64,000 bases of DNA from Elstera cyanobacteriorum (GTDB lineage: Bacteria; Pseudomonadota; Alphaproteobacteria; Elsterales; Elsteraceae). Shown here one piece after another: positions 34,383 through 41,920 of this stretch; position 1 is the first letter of the stretch; each line of letters opens with the position of its first letter. The position numbers and the translations under genes were made by a program. A model generated the notes under the pieces. It had not been told where the DNA came from. It saw only the letters and a list, made by a program, of their open reading frames with translations, and made no database searches. The stretch is from the NCBI RefSeq assembly GCF_002251735.1, contig NZ_NOXS01000022.1, forward strand, positions 2,460 to 66,459, written 5' to 3'.

Positions 34383-35686
34383 GTCAGGTCTCCTGGCGGG
34401 GGGCGAAGGGCAGCCAGGGCGGCTTCATCCAGCGCGTAGCCGCGCATGAGCCCCCAGGCTGCCAGTTTGAAAAGAAGCGGGGCCGCGCCGTAGAGCAGCG
34501 CGAGCGCCCGGGTTTCAGGGGCATTGGGTGTGCCGGGCACATAGCCGGCCCAATCCAAGAGCGGAAACGCAAGGCCGACCGCCAAAGCTAACGACGCTTT
34601 GGTCGCCATGCCCCAAAGGGCGAAATAGAGACCGGCACGGGCGCCGCCGCCCGCATGGCTATCGGCCTCGATCACATCGGCTTGCATCGCCGGGGGCAGC
34701 ACCAGATCGGCGCCGACCATCAGCCCCGTCGCAAGGCAGAGCAGAAGGAAGCCCGCCGTGTCCCCAGCCCCCAGGAAGGGGGCGGGCAGGAAGGCGCAGC
34801 AGGCGCCCAGTAACCCCAAGCGCCAGGCGCGGTGCTTGCCGAGGCGGCGGCTGAGCCACAACCAGCTGGGAACGCCCGCCAGCCCGGCACAGAAGTAGAG
34901 GGCGAGCGCGGGCCCGGCCAGCGTTGGCGCGCCAATCCGGTCGCTGATGAAGCTGAGGAACAGCGTGGCAGGCAGGCCGTTGGCGATACCGTTCAGCCCA
35001 TAGGCCCCCAAAAGGCGGCGGAAGGGGGCATTGTTCCTAAGTAAGGCCCAAGCCTGCTTGGGGGCTAGCGGCGGGGGCGCGACGGGGCGCGGTTCGGGCA
35101 GGCGGGCGCAGGCCAGCAAGACCGTAGGGATCAAGCCGACCAGGATGACGATGCCGAGGAAGCGCAGGGCTGCCGGGCCACTGAGGCCGAGGAGGGCGGG
35201 GGTTGCGGCGGCCACCAGGGTTCCGGCCAGCACGGCGGCTTCCCGCGCGCCCGCGACCCGGGTTCGACCGTGATAGGCTTGGTTGAGATCGGCCCCCCAG
35301 GCGAGGTAGGGGACGCTAAAGCCGGTCCAGCCAAGATACAGCAGCAGGCTCCACCCCAGTAGCGACGCTGCGCTGACCGGGCCGCTTGGGGCGAAAAGCG
35401 CCCAAATCGCCATCGCCATCGGGCCAAGGGACAGCAGCAACCACGGTTTGCGGCGCGGCCAACGGTCGGCTAAGAGACCGGCAACGGGGTCCGTCAGCGC
35501 ATCGGCCAGCCGGGCGATTAGCAACACCGCCCCGACCTCCGCCAACCCCAAGCCGAAGTCATCGGCGTAGATCGTCGGAAGATAGAGGTAAAGCGGCACC
35601 GACAGCGCCGCCAGGGAGAAGGCGGGCGCCGCGTAAATTGCCAGCCCTAGGCCAGCAAGCCGATCTTGAAAAGCAACGGGCTGCAT
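34301..35686 (-). CDS. MFS transporter (GPH-like sugar/cation symporter type)
   Basis: A 461-residue protein with about twelve hydrophobic segments. Seen: an N-terminal YAAPAFSLAALSVPLYLYLPTIYA helix (key LPTIYADDFGL), the loop 2-3 motif RLADALTDPVAGLLADR (key DPVAG-LADR) and the RKPWLLL that follows, as in glycoside-pentoside-hexuronide transporters. The C-terminal tail after about residue 440 is Pro-rich and is encoded inside the DUF3833 gene. Substrate unknown. MFS genes of this class occur in photolyase clusters of other alphaproteobacteria. Confidence 0.82.
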   Translation of the reverse strand: MQPVAFQDRLAGLGLAIYAAPAFSLAALSVPLYLYLPTIYADDFGLGLAEVGAVLLIARLADALTDPVAGLLADRWPRRKPWLLLSLGPMAMAIWALFAPSGPVSAASLLGWSLLLYLGWTGFSVPYLAWGADLNQAYHGRTRVAGAREAAVLAGTLVAAATPALLGLSGPAALRFLGIVILVGLIPTVLLACARLPEPRPVAPPPLAPKQAWALLRNNAPFRRLLGAYGLNGIANGLPATLFLSFISDRIGAPTLAGPALALYFCAGLAGVPSWLWLSRRLGKHRAWRLGLLGACCAFLPAPFLGAGDTAGFLLLCLATGLMVGADLVLPPAMQADVIEADSHAGGGARAGLYFALWGMATKASLALAVGLAFPLLDWAGYVPGTPNAPETRALALLYGAAPLLFKLAAWGLMRGYALDEAALAALRPPPGDLTCPAAGFSPPPPPSSLAPSLCSQDAAR

Positions 35687-35730
35687 ACCCTTGGTACGCA
35701 GCCCGTCAGCGATTGGATTAGAGGCGCGCC

Positions 35731-36324
35731 TTACAGGGTAAATTCAGGCGGCTCTTGCTCCCGCTCCTCGCCTTCGACCGGCAATTCGGCCGGAATATGC
35801 TTGCCCTGGCGGCGCAGGGTATCCAGCACTTCTTGCAAGGCAGCATAGGAACACAGGCCGAGTTGGATTGGGTCGCGCGCTTTGATATTGGAAATATTCC
35901 AATGGCTGCGGTCGCGGATCGACGCAATGGTCGTCTTGGTTGTGCCCAGCAGTTTGGAAATCTGGCTATCGGTAATATCGGGATAGTTGCGAACCAGCCA
36001 GGCAATCGCATCGGGCTTGTCCTGGCGCTTGGCGATCGGCGTATAGCGGCCGCCCTTGGTGCGCACCGCGGGCTGCGGCAGATTGCTAACCAGCAGCTTC
36101 AGCTTGGCCTTGGGGTCCGCTTCGCAGCGCTTGATTTCCTCGTGGGTTAGCTGGCCGTTGATGATCGGATCCAGCCCCTGCATGCTGCCTGCAACCTCGC
36201 CGTCGGCGATGGCCTGGATTTCCAAACTATGCAGACCGCAGAAATCGGCAATCTGCTCGAAGGTCAGCGCCGTATTTTCGACGAGCCAGACAGCGGTGGC
36301 CTTTGGCATCAACGGCAATGGCAT
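35731..36324 (-). CDS. trcR: DUF1013 protein, TrcR-like RNA polymerase-associated regulator
   Basis: A 197-residue protein that fits DUF1013 across its length: MPLPLMPKATAVWLVENTALTF (key PLMPKATAVWLV), FCGLHSLEIQAIADGE, RTKGGRYTPIAKRQDKPDAI (key GGRYTPIAKRQDKPD), then a helix-turn-helix-like DSQISKLLGTTKTTI and SHWN. In Caulobacter the DUF1013 protein TrcR travels with RNA polymerase and affects the cell cycle. The C-terminal 25 residues are acidic. Upstream lies the quinone oxidoreductase gene on the same strand. The family match is strong; equivalence of function is assumed. Confidence 0.85.
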   Translation of the reverse strand: MPLPLMPKATAVWLVENTALTFEQIADFCGLHSLEIQAIADGEVAGSMQGLDPIINGQLTHEEIKRCEADPKAKLKLLVSNLPQPAVRTKGGRYTPIAKRQDKPDAIAWLVRNYPDITDSQISKLLGTTKTTIASIRDRSHWNISNIKARDPIQLGLCSYAALQEVLDTLRRQGKHIPAELPVEGEEREQEPPEFTL

Positions 36325-36404
36325 GATCTCTACCCTCTAGAAGCTGCGACGGCCCGCCTTTGGGGGCGGGCCGGGACGATATAGAGTCGTCTATAGCAGG
36401 CGGC

Positions 36405-37403
36405 TTACGCTAAACCCAAGACGATTTTTCCGATAGGGGCACCGCTTTCCAGCATTTCATGGGCGGCGGCCGCCTGATCCAACGGAAATACCCGATAGAT
36501 TTGGGGGCGGACCAGCCCTTTGTCCACCCACGGCCAAACGGTTTGACGGAGGCCTTCCGCCAAGCGATTTTTGGCAGCAATGCTTTGGGGGCGCAGTGTC
36601 GTCCCGGTGATCGTTAAGCGGCGGACCATGACTTTGCGGAAATCCACCTCCGCCACGGCCCCGCCTTGAAAGGCGATGAAGACGATCCGCCCGTCCATCG
36701 CGGCACACTCGATATTACGCTGGATATAGGGGCCGCCGACCATATCGAGAATCACGTCCGCGCCGCGCTTGTCAGTGAACGCGCGGGTAGCCTCTACGAA
36801 ATCCTCGGTTTTATAGTTAATCGCCAGATCGACTCCTAGGGCGCGCGCGGCCTCGGCCTTCTCTGCCGATCCAACGGTAACGATTACCCGGGCGCCATAG
36901 GCTTTGGCCATTTGGATAGCCAGCGTACCGATGCCCGATGTGCCGCCGTGGATCAGCAGGGTTTCGCCCGGCTGAAGGCGCCCGCGATCCCAAACATTGC
37001 CGTAGACGGTGAAAGCCCCCTCCGGCAGGGCGGCGGCTTCTTCCGGCGATAGGGTTTGCGGCACCGGTAGGCAGTGCCCGGCCGGCGCGGTGACAAACTC
37101 GGCATAGCCGCCGCCGGGGGTAAGGGCGCAGACGGTTTCGCCCAGTCGATCGGTCGCGACGCCATCCCCCACGGCAACGATGGTGCCGGAGACTTCGAGC
37201 CCCGGCAGCGGGCTCGCGTCGGGGGGCGGCGGATAGGCGCCCTGGCGTTGCAGCAGATCGGGGCGATTGACCCCGGCGGCGGCAACGCGGATGAGCACTT
37301 CCCCGGCCTTGGGGTGTGGGACCGGCAGGGTCGTCGGCGTCAATACTTCCGGCCCGCCGGGGGCTTTGATTTCAACGGCGCGCATCGTGGTGGGAAGAGT
37401 CAC
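36405..37403 (-). CDS. NAD(P)H:quinone oxidoreductase, PIG3/zeta-crystallin type
   Basis: A 332-residue zinc-free medium-chain reductase. Seen: MRAVEIKAPGGPEVL, VNRPDLLQRQGAYPPPP (family signature, about residues 45-61), PLPGLEVSGTI, LIHGGTSGIGTLAIQMAKA (NADPH loop, about residues 149-167) and ATNY-type LAINYKTEDF. It reduces quinones or conjugated ketones. The GTG at 37403 follows AAGGG; an ATG six codons in (37385) is an alternative. In many alphaproteobacteria it neighbours DUF1013 and DUF1192 genes, as here. Confidence 0.88.
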   Translation of the reverse strand: MTLPTTMRAVEIKAPGGPEVLTPTTLPVPHPKAGEVLIRVAAAGVNRPDLLQRQGAYPPPPDASPLPGLEVSGTIVAVGDGVATDRLGETVCALTPGGGYAEFVTAPAGHCLPVPQTLSPEEAAALPEGAFTVYGNVWDRGRLQPGETLLIHGGTSGIGTLAIQMAKAYGARVIVTVGSAEKAEAARALGVDLAINYKTEDFVEATRAFTDKRGADVILDMVGGPYIQRNIECAAMDGRIVFIAFQGGAVAEVDFRKVMVRRLTITGTTLRPQSIAAKNRLAEGLRQTVWPWVDKGLVRPQIYRVFPLDQAAAAHEMLESGAPIGKIVLGLA

Positions 37404-37511
37404 GGGTAAAGCCCTTATCTGAAACGGAATTTCTTGAATGAAGGGGGTCGAGTTTCCCCCGATCCTCGCGTATCATGCCGCTCTGACGACGCTTAGCAAG
37501 GGGGCTGACGC

Positions 37512-37709
37512 ATGGATGCCGACGACGACCGCGCGCGCCTGCAGGGGGATCGGCCCGTGTTTTTATCGCCTGCCGCCCTGGAGCGGGCGGGGGTGGAGGA
37601 ACTGACGGCCTATCGCGATGCCCTGGTGGCGGAAATCGCGCGCGTTGATGCCGAAGTGGTCCGCAAGCGTGACCGGCGCGGTGCTGCCGACGCCTTGTTT
37701 AAATTCTAG
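37512..37709 (+). CDS. DUF1192 domain-containing small protein
   Basis: A 65-residue protein matching DUF1192: LSPAALERAGVEELTAYRDALVAEIARVDAEV (key LERAGVEELTAYRDAL), a predicted helix or coiled coil, then KRDRRGAADALFKF, where the AADALFK end is typical. GGGGGCTGACGC lies before the ATG. It is divergent from the quinone oxidoreductase. Function unknown. Confidence 0.85.
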   Translation: MDADDDRARLQGDRPVFLSPAALERAGVEELTAYRDALVAEIARVDAEVVRKRDRRGAADALFKF

Positions 37710-37725
37710 CGAAAATGGGTGCTGC

Positions 37726-38196
37726 ATGAACCGCGTGGTCCCCCGGTATGTTCCGGCCAATGCCTTTGAAGATAAGTTCGGCTTTCTCGTCACCGCCAAA
37801 ACGGCTGAGGGCGATCGCGTCTACCTGACGCGTATCGGCAAATGGGGGGGGATTGGCGAGGCACTGTTCTTTCTCGAAACTCTCGACGCCGCCGACACGA
37901 TGAAGGCGATCAATCAGGAAGACATGCTGGTTGCCGATGGTATCGACCCGGCCTCGGTCACGCTGGTGCGCGTTCACGCCTTTCTGGTGCCGACAACGAT
38001 CAGCGAGGCGGATTTGCGCCGTAAGCGTAAGGAACAGGCGCTGAAGAAATTGACGGCGGAAGAAATCGAGGCGATTGGCCTTAACCCTGATGGAACGATT
38101 CCTGGCAGTGCTGAAAGCCGCCGCGCCAAAGCAACCACCGGGGCCGCCCCGCTGCCGGACGCGCCCTTAGCCGTCACGAGCGACGATATCGGCTAA
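37726..38196 (+). CDS. conserved-looking hypothetical protein
   Basis: I do not recognise this 156-residue protein. The first 90 residues look globular (strands FGFLVTAKTAEGDRVYLTRIG and VTLVRVHAFLVPTTI around a LETLDAADTMKAIN helix); a basic helix LRRKRKEQALKKLTAEEIEAIGL (key KRKEQALKKLTAEE) follows, then a Pro/Ala-rich acidic tail. It lies 16 bp after the DUF1192 gene and is probably co-transcribed. No good ribosome site precedes the ATG, so coupling to DUF1192 translation is likely. Confidence 0.65.
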   Translation: MNRVVPRYVPANAFEDKFGFLVTAKTAEGDRVYLTRIGKWGGIGEALFFLETLDAADTMKAINQEDMLVADGIDPASVTLVRVHAFLVPTTISEADLRRKRKEQALKKLTAEEIEAIGLNPDGTIPGSAESRRAKATTGAAPLPDAPLAVTSDDIG

Positions 38197-38233
38197 TTTT
38201 TTCCCAAGTGTGACGAAAATGAGGCTAAAAGCC

Positions 38234-38339
38234 TTGACCCCCCGTGCTCAAGCCGGTATCCCTGACGCTGCTTAGGCAAGTTGTATCAGGTGAGGTAAAC
38301 TGTTTGCAGCCGCCGACCTCGTGTCGTGCGGCTTTTTTT
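38234..38339 (+). ncRNA. candidate small RNA with promoter and terminator
   Basis: In a 244-bp gap, TTGACC (38234-38239), a 17-bp spacer and TATCCC (38257-38262) resemble a sigma-70-type promoter. About 45 bp later, 38308-38333 forms a stem of 6 plus 4 pairs (AGCCGC and CGAC with GTCG and GCGGCT, one bulged T, loop CTCGT) followed by seven T, a good intrinsic terminator. A transcript of about 70 nt would result. No reading frame is seen in it. Alternatively the terminator simply ends the 37726-38196 transcript. Confidence 0.4.
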
Positions 38340-38440
38340 CCGTCCAACCTCGTTCGACCTGTTATCAAACTGCAACATTTTGACCCTATGGGCTTGACCC
38401 ACTCGCCATCGGTGCAAAATTAGATCACAGTAAGTTAGGG

Positions 38441-38923
38441 ATGCTTATCCGGGCGCACTGCCCGCTGATGGGGAATCCCGTCCAGCGGAACGGGGGGCCT
38501 ATGGGGACGGTCTTTTTCCGGGGCACCTATGACGAAGCCTTTCAGCTTCTGATTGAGGCGCGCGACTATCTAACCTACTTGGAGCCGACAGAGCGGGCGG
38601 CCCTCAGCCTTGATCAGCGACTGGCTGCGAACCGGGAGGCGATGCGCCTCACATCGCGCTTAACGCAGGTGATGGCGTGGCTCATGGTTCGCCGGGCGGT
38701 GCAGGAAGGGGAAATCAGCTTCTACGAGGCGTTGCAGAGCGACCGTCGGCTTGACGGCCAGCGCGTCTGCCTGATCCAAATCGAAGACGAGGAAGCCGCC
38801 CCTCTGCCCCGGGGACTGCGCGACCTGCTGGGCCGATCCTATCACCTTTATACCCGCGTTGATCGGCTTGATAAGGCGATGGGGCCACCCTTGGCGGGCG
38901 AGGCGATGATGACCGCCCATTGA
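38441..38923 (+). CDS. rcdA: DUF1465 protein, RcdA-like CtrA-degradation adaptor
   Basis: A helical protein of 160 residues fitting DUF1465, the family of Caulobacter RcdA, which helps deliver CtrA to ClpXP. Seen: TVFFRGTYDEAFQLLIEARDYL (key YDEAFQLLIEARDYL), REAMRLTSRLTQVMAWLMVRRAV (key RLTSRLTQVMAWLMV), QEGEISFYEAL, LPRGLRDLLGRSYHLYTRV (key LRDLLGRS-LY-RV). The start is uncertain: ATG 38441 follows TTAGGG, while ATG 38501 follows GGGGGG and begins right at the conserved part. A TTGACC box lies at about 38394. Confidence 0.82.
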   Translation: MLIRAHCPLMGNPVQRNGGPMGTVFFRGTYDEAFQLLIEARDYLTYLEPTERAALSLDQRLAANREAMRLTSRLTQVMAWLMVRRAVQEGEISFYEALQSDRRLDGQRVCLIQIEDEEAAPLPRGLRDLLGRSYHLYTRVDRLDKAMGPPLAGEAMMTAH

Positions 38924-38938
38924 CCAAGCCCAAATGAA

Positions 38939-38960
38939 AAGTGGCCCCGCAGGGCCACTT
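38939..38960 (-). terminator. hairpin after rpmE
   Basis: A perfect 9-bp stem AAGTGGCCC with complement and a 4-base loop. On the minus strand it is followed by TTCATTT. It lies 26 bp beyond the rpmE stop and also after the convergent rcdA gene. Confidence 0.7.
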
Positions 38961-38985
38961 AACTGGGTGCCAGTCGGCAGGCGGG

Positions 38986-39213
38986 TTACGCCTTGAGGCC
39001 GAGGTTGGCGAAACGCTTGTTGAAGCGGGCAAGCTGCCCCCCGGTGTCCAGCATACGCTGCTGACCGCCGGTCCAGGCCGGATGCGACGTCGGGTCGATT
39101 TCCAGGCGCAGCGTGTCCCCGGCCTTCCCGTAGGTCGAGCGGGTCTGATAGGTGTGACCATCCGTCATGATAACGGTGATCGCATGATAGTCGGGGTGAA
39201 TGTCCTTTTTCAT
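38986..39213 (-). CDS. rpmE: 50S ribosomal protein L31
   Basis: A 75-residue ribosomal protein L31: [46 protein letters not shown] and a basic C-terminus [10 protein letters not shown]. The CxxC zinc pairs of the C+ form are absent, as usual in alphaproteobacteria. Start at 39213 is the family start. It is followed by a clean hairpin. Confidence 0.96.
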   Translation of the reverse strand: MKKDIHPDYHAITVIMTDGHTYQTRSTYGKAGDTLRLEIDPTSHPAWTGGQQRMLDTGGQLARFNKRFANLGLKA

Positions 39214-39362
39214 CGACGCTCTCACAACACAGATTGGCCGGGGTCGGCACAGCAAAACTCGTGAAGCGAGGCTTCTACCTGATCAATCCGCCGCTGTCCA
39301 GAAGACTCGTGATCTTTATGTGGATATATTGTATCGTAAGGCGATGCAGAGAGTCAGGCGGC

Positions 39363-39641
39363 ATGATTGTCAGTTTTCGGCATAAGGGCCTGGAAGGATT
39401 TTACCGCTTGGGATCGCTAAGGGGGATCCAGCCGGTTCATGCCAAACGGTTGCTGATTCTTCTGGCTCTGCTGGACGCGGCTGTGAAGCCGGAGGATCTG
39501 AACCAGCCTGGGCTTCGGCTACATGGGTTGAAAGGCAATTTAGCGGGATATTGGTCGGTTTGGGTCGATGCAAACTGGCGGGTGACGTTCCGTTTTATTG
39601 GAACGGATGTCGAGCTTGTCGATTATCAAGACTATCATTGA
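39363..39641 (+). CDS. higB: HigB/RelE-family toxin
   Basis: A 92-residue plasmid-maintenance killer-type toxin, expected to cleave mRNA at the ribosome. Seen: MIVSFRHKGLEGFY at the N-terminus, LDAAVKPEDLNQPGLRLHGLKG (key PEDLNQPGLRLHGLKG), and YWSVWVDANWRVTFRF with the C-terminal DVELVDYQDYH. It lies 11 bp before its antitoxin in the toxin-first order typical of higBA. TATATT at about 39324 lies in a small palindrome (GATATATTGTATC), a possible autoregulated promoter. Confidence 0.92.
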   Translation: MIVSFRHKGLEGFYRLGSLRGIQPVHAKRLLILLALLDAAVKPEDLNQPGLRLHGLKGNLAGYWSVWVDANWRVTFRFIGTDVELVDYQDYH

Positions 39642-39652
39642 GGGGCCGCACG

Positions 39653-39949
39653 ATGATCCACACCCATCCGCATCCCGGGGAAATTTTGCGGGAAACCGTT
39701 TTTGATCCCCTGAACTTATCGGTAACGGAGGCTGCCGGGAGGCTATCGGTATCGCGGGTCGCCTTGTCGCGCGTACTGAATGGTCGGGCGGGGATCAGCG
39801 CCGAGTTGGCGATACGGCTGGAAAAAGCCGGGGTCAGCACCGCGCGCTTCTGGGTAACGCTTCAGGCCAATTATGATCTTTGGCGGGCGATGCAGCGCGA
39901 GCAGCCGCCGGTGCGGAGCCTTCAGGAGGGGGATCCGGTGGCAGGCTAA
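39653..39949 (+). CDS. higA: HigA-family antitoxin
   Basis: A 98-residue Xre-type DNA-binding antitoxin: HPGEILRETVFDPLNLS, the helix-turn-helix VTEAAGRLSVSRVALSRVLNGRAGIS (key LSVSRVALSRVLNGRAGIS), and ELAIRLEKAGVSTARFWVTLQANYDLW (key ARFWVTLQANYDLW). It binds HigB and represses its own operon. A pair with higB; the pair sits between rpmE and an ABC exporter. Confidence 0.93.
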   Translation: MIHTHPHPGEILRETVFDPLNLSVTEAAGRLSVSRVALSRVLNGRAGISAELAIRLEKAGVSTARFWVTLQANYDLWRAMQREQPPVRSLQEGDPVAG

Positions 39950-40085
39950 CGCCGCTTCGTTCGGCAGGCGGGACTTTCTGCCCGGTTGTTGTTCCGGGCC
40001 AGGGCTGCTATGACCCCCGGCGGATTTGGGGCGGTTAACGCGGGTATGCCCGCAGCACCGTCCGGCTGCTGAAGGATGAGGGGCG

Positions 40086-41888
40086 ATGCGCCAACCGAGG
40101 TCTTTTCCCGCCGCGTCGAATGATGAACGGGCGCGCAGCCGCAGCCTTCGCTCGCTCGGGTTTCTGCTAACGTATCTCAAACCCTATCGGTCGCAGATGG
40201 TGGGGGCGGGGTTAGCATTGATCGTCGCGGCCAGCACTGTGCTGGCCCTTGGTTCTGGGTTGCGGCACCTCGTTGATCAAGGCTTCGTCTCGGGAAATGC
40301 CGGGCTGCTCGATCAGGCGGTGCTGGTGTTGATGGCCGTTGTGGCGCTGTTGGCGGGGGCGACCTTTGCGCGCTTCTACCTCGTGTCCTGGTTGGGCGAG
40401 CGGGTGGTGGCCGATATTCGCCGCGATGTGTTCGCCCGGGCGCTGCGGCTCGACGCGACCTTTTACGACACGGCCCGCACGGCGGAAATCCAATCGCGGC
40501 TAACCACCGATACGGCCATTATCGAAGGGGTTGTCGGTTCCTCCTTCTCTATCGCCCTGCGGAATTTCCTTCTGTTCATCGGCGGCTCGGTGATGCTGCT
40601 GATCACCAGCGCTAAGCTGACCGGGCTTGTCTTTCTCGTTGTGCCGCTGGTGGTCGTGCCGATCATCGTCATCGGACGGCGGGTGCGGGCGCTCTCCCGC
40701 GTCGCGCAGGACGAGGTGGCGGCGGTTGGTGTGCAAATCTCCGAAGCGCTGCAAGGCGTGCGTACGGTGCAGGCGTTCACCCATGAGGCGATGGAGCAGC
40801 GGCAGTTCGAAGGGCGTATCCAGACCGCCTTCAATGCCGCCCGGCAGCGGATTAAGGCGCGGGCCTGGCTGACGGCCATTGTTATCCTGCTCGTCTTCGG
40901 CGCCATCAGTATCATTCTGTGGATCGGCGGGCGGGACGTGCTAACCGGCGCGCTCTCCCCTGGTGATCTGTCGGCCTTCGTTTTTTATGCGGCTGTGGTT
41001 GCCGGCGCTGTCGGCGCGATTTCCGAAGTGATCGGCGATCTGCAACGGGCGGCGGGGGCATCGGAACGGCTGATCGAATTGGCGACGATTGTCCCCGCCA
41101 TCCAGGCGCCTGCTCAGCCGGTATCGCTTGGCCAGCCCGTGCGCGGCGCGGTGCGCTTTGATGGCGTCTCCTTCCGCTATCCGACCCGCCCAGACCGGGT
41201 GGCGCTCGACGCGGTCAGCTTCGCAGTGGCCCCCGGCGAGCGGGTGGCCCTGGTCGGGCCGAGTGGTGCCGGGAAGACGACGGTGTTTCAACTGCTGTTG
41301 CGCTTCTACGATCCCGCCAGCGGTACGATCTGCTTTGACGATCAGCCGCTTACCGCGGTCGACCCTGCCGACTTACGTGGCGCGATGGCGATTGTGGCGC
41401 AGGAGCCAGTGATTTTCGCCGGAACCGTCGCGGAAAATATCCGCTATGGCCGCCCTGATGCCTCGGACGGCGACCTGCGCGCGGCAGCAGAGGCCGCTTT
41501 CGCGCTAGAGTTTATCGAGAAGCTGCCGCAAGGCTTCGATACGCCCTTGGGCGAGCGCGGCATGCGCTTGTCCGGCGGCCAACGCCAGCGCCTCGCCATC
41601 GCCCGCGCCATTCTGCGGCAACCAGCGCTGCTGCTGCTGGACGAGGCAACCAGCGCGCTCGATGCCGAATCGGAACGGGCCGTGCAGCAGGCGCTCGATG
41701 GGCTGATGCAGGGGCGGACCACGCTGGTCATCGCCCATCGCCTCGCCACCATCGTCGGCTGTGACCGTATTCTCGTGATGGATCAGGGCCGCATTGTTGA
41801 AAGCGGCACGCACGACGCGCTGGTGGCGCAAGGCGGGCTTTATGCCCATCTCGCAGCCCTGCAGTTCGGGGCGGGGGACAGCGCCTAA
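40086..41888 (+). CDS. ABC exporter, fused permease and ATPase (MsbA-like)
   Basis: A 600-residue half-transporter. The N-terminal permease (about residues 25-320) has six hydrophobic segments and a coupling loop QAFTHEAMEQRQFEGR; the ATPase (about residues 350-590) has Walker A GPSGAGKTT, Q-loop VAQEPVIFAGTVAENIRYG, signature LSGGQRQRLAIARAIL, Walker B LLLLDEATSALD and the H-loop IAHRLATI. The match is to exporters of lipid or drug type. The first 20 residues are cytoplasmic and Arg-rich. Substrate unknown. Confidence 0.9.
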   Translation: MRQPRSFPAASNDERARSRSLRSLGFLLTYLKPYRSQMVGAGLALIVAASTVLALGSGLRHLVDQGFVSGNAGLLDQAVLVLMAVVALLAGATFARFYLVSWLGERVVADIRRDVFARALRLDATFYDTARTAEIQSRLTTDTAIIEGVVGSSFSIALRNFLLFIGGSVMLLITSAKLTGLVFLVVPLVVVPIIVIGRRVRALSRVAQDEVAAVGVQISEALQGVRTVQAFTHEAMEQRQFEGRIQTAFNAARQRIKARAWLTAIVILLVFGAISIILWIGGRDVLTGALSPGDLSAFVFYAAVVAGAVGAISEVIGDLQRAAGASERLIELATIVPAIQAPAQPVSLGQPVRGAVRFDGVSFRYPTRPDRVALDAVSFAVAPGERVALVGPSGAGKTTVFQLLLRFYDPASGTICFDDQPLTAVDPADLRGAMAIVAQEPVIFAGTVAENIRYGRPDASDGDLRAAAEAAFALEFIEKLPQGFDTPLGERGMRLSGGQRQRLAIARAILRQPALLLLDEATSALDAESERAVQQALDGLMQGRTTLVIAHRLATIVGCDRILVMDQGRIVESGTHDALVAQGGLYAHLAALQFGAGDSA

Positions 41889-41893
41889 AGAAG

Positions 41894-41919
41894 AAGGGGC
41901 CGCCGCAGCGACCCCTTTT
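41894..41919. terminator. terminator between convergent ABC and RND genes
   Basis: AAGGGG and CCCCTT flank an inner CGC/GCG pairing and are followed by TTTT on the plus strand. It is placed between the ABC exporter stop (41888) and the RND stop (41921), so it can serve both. Confidence 0.7.
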
Positions 41920-41920
41920 G

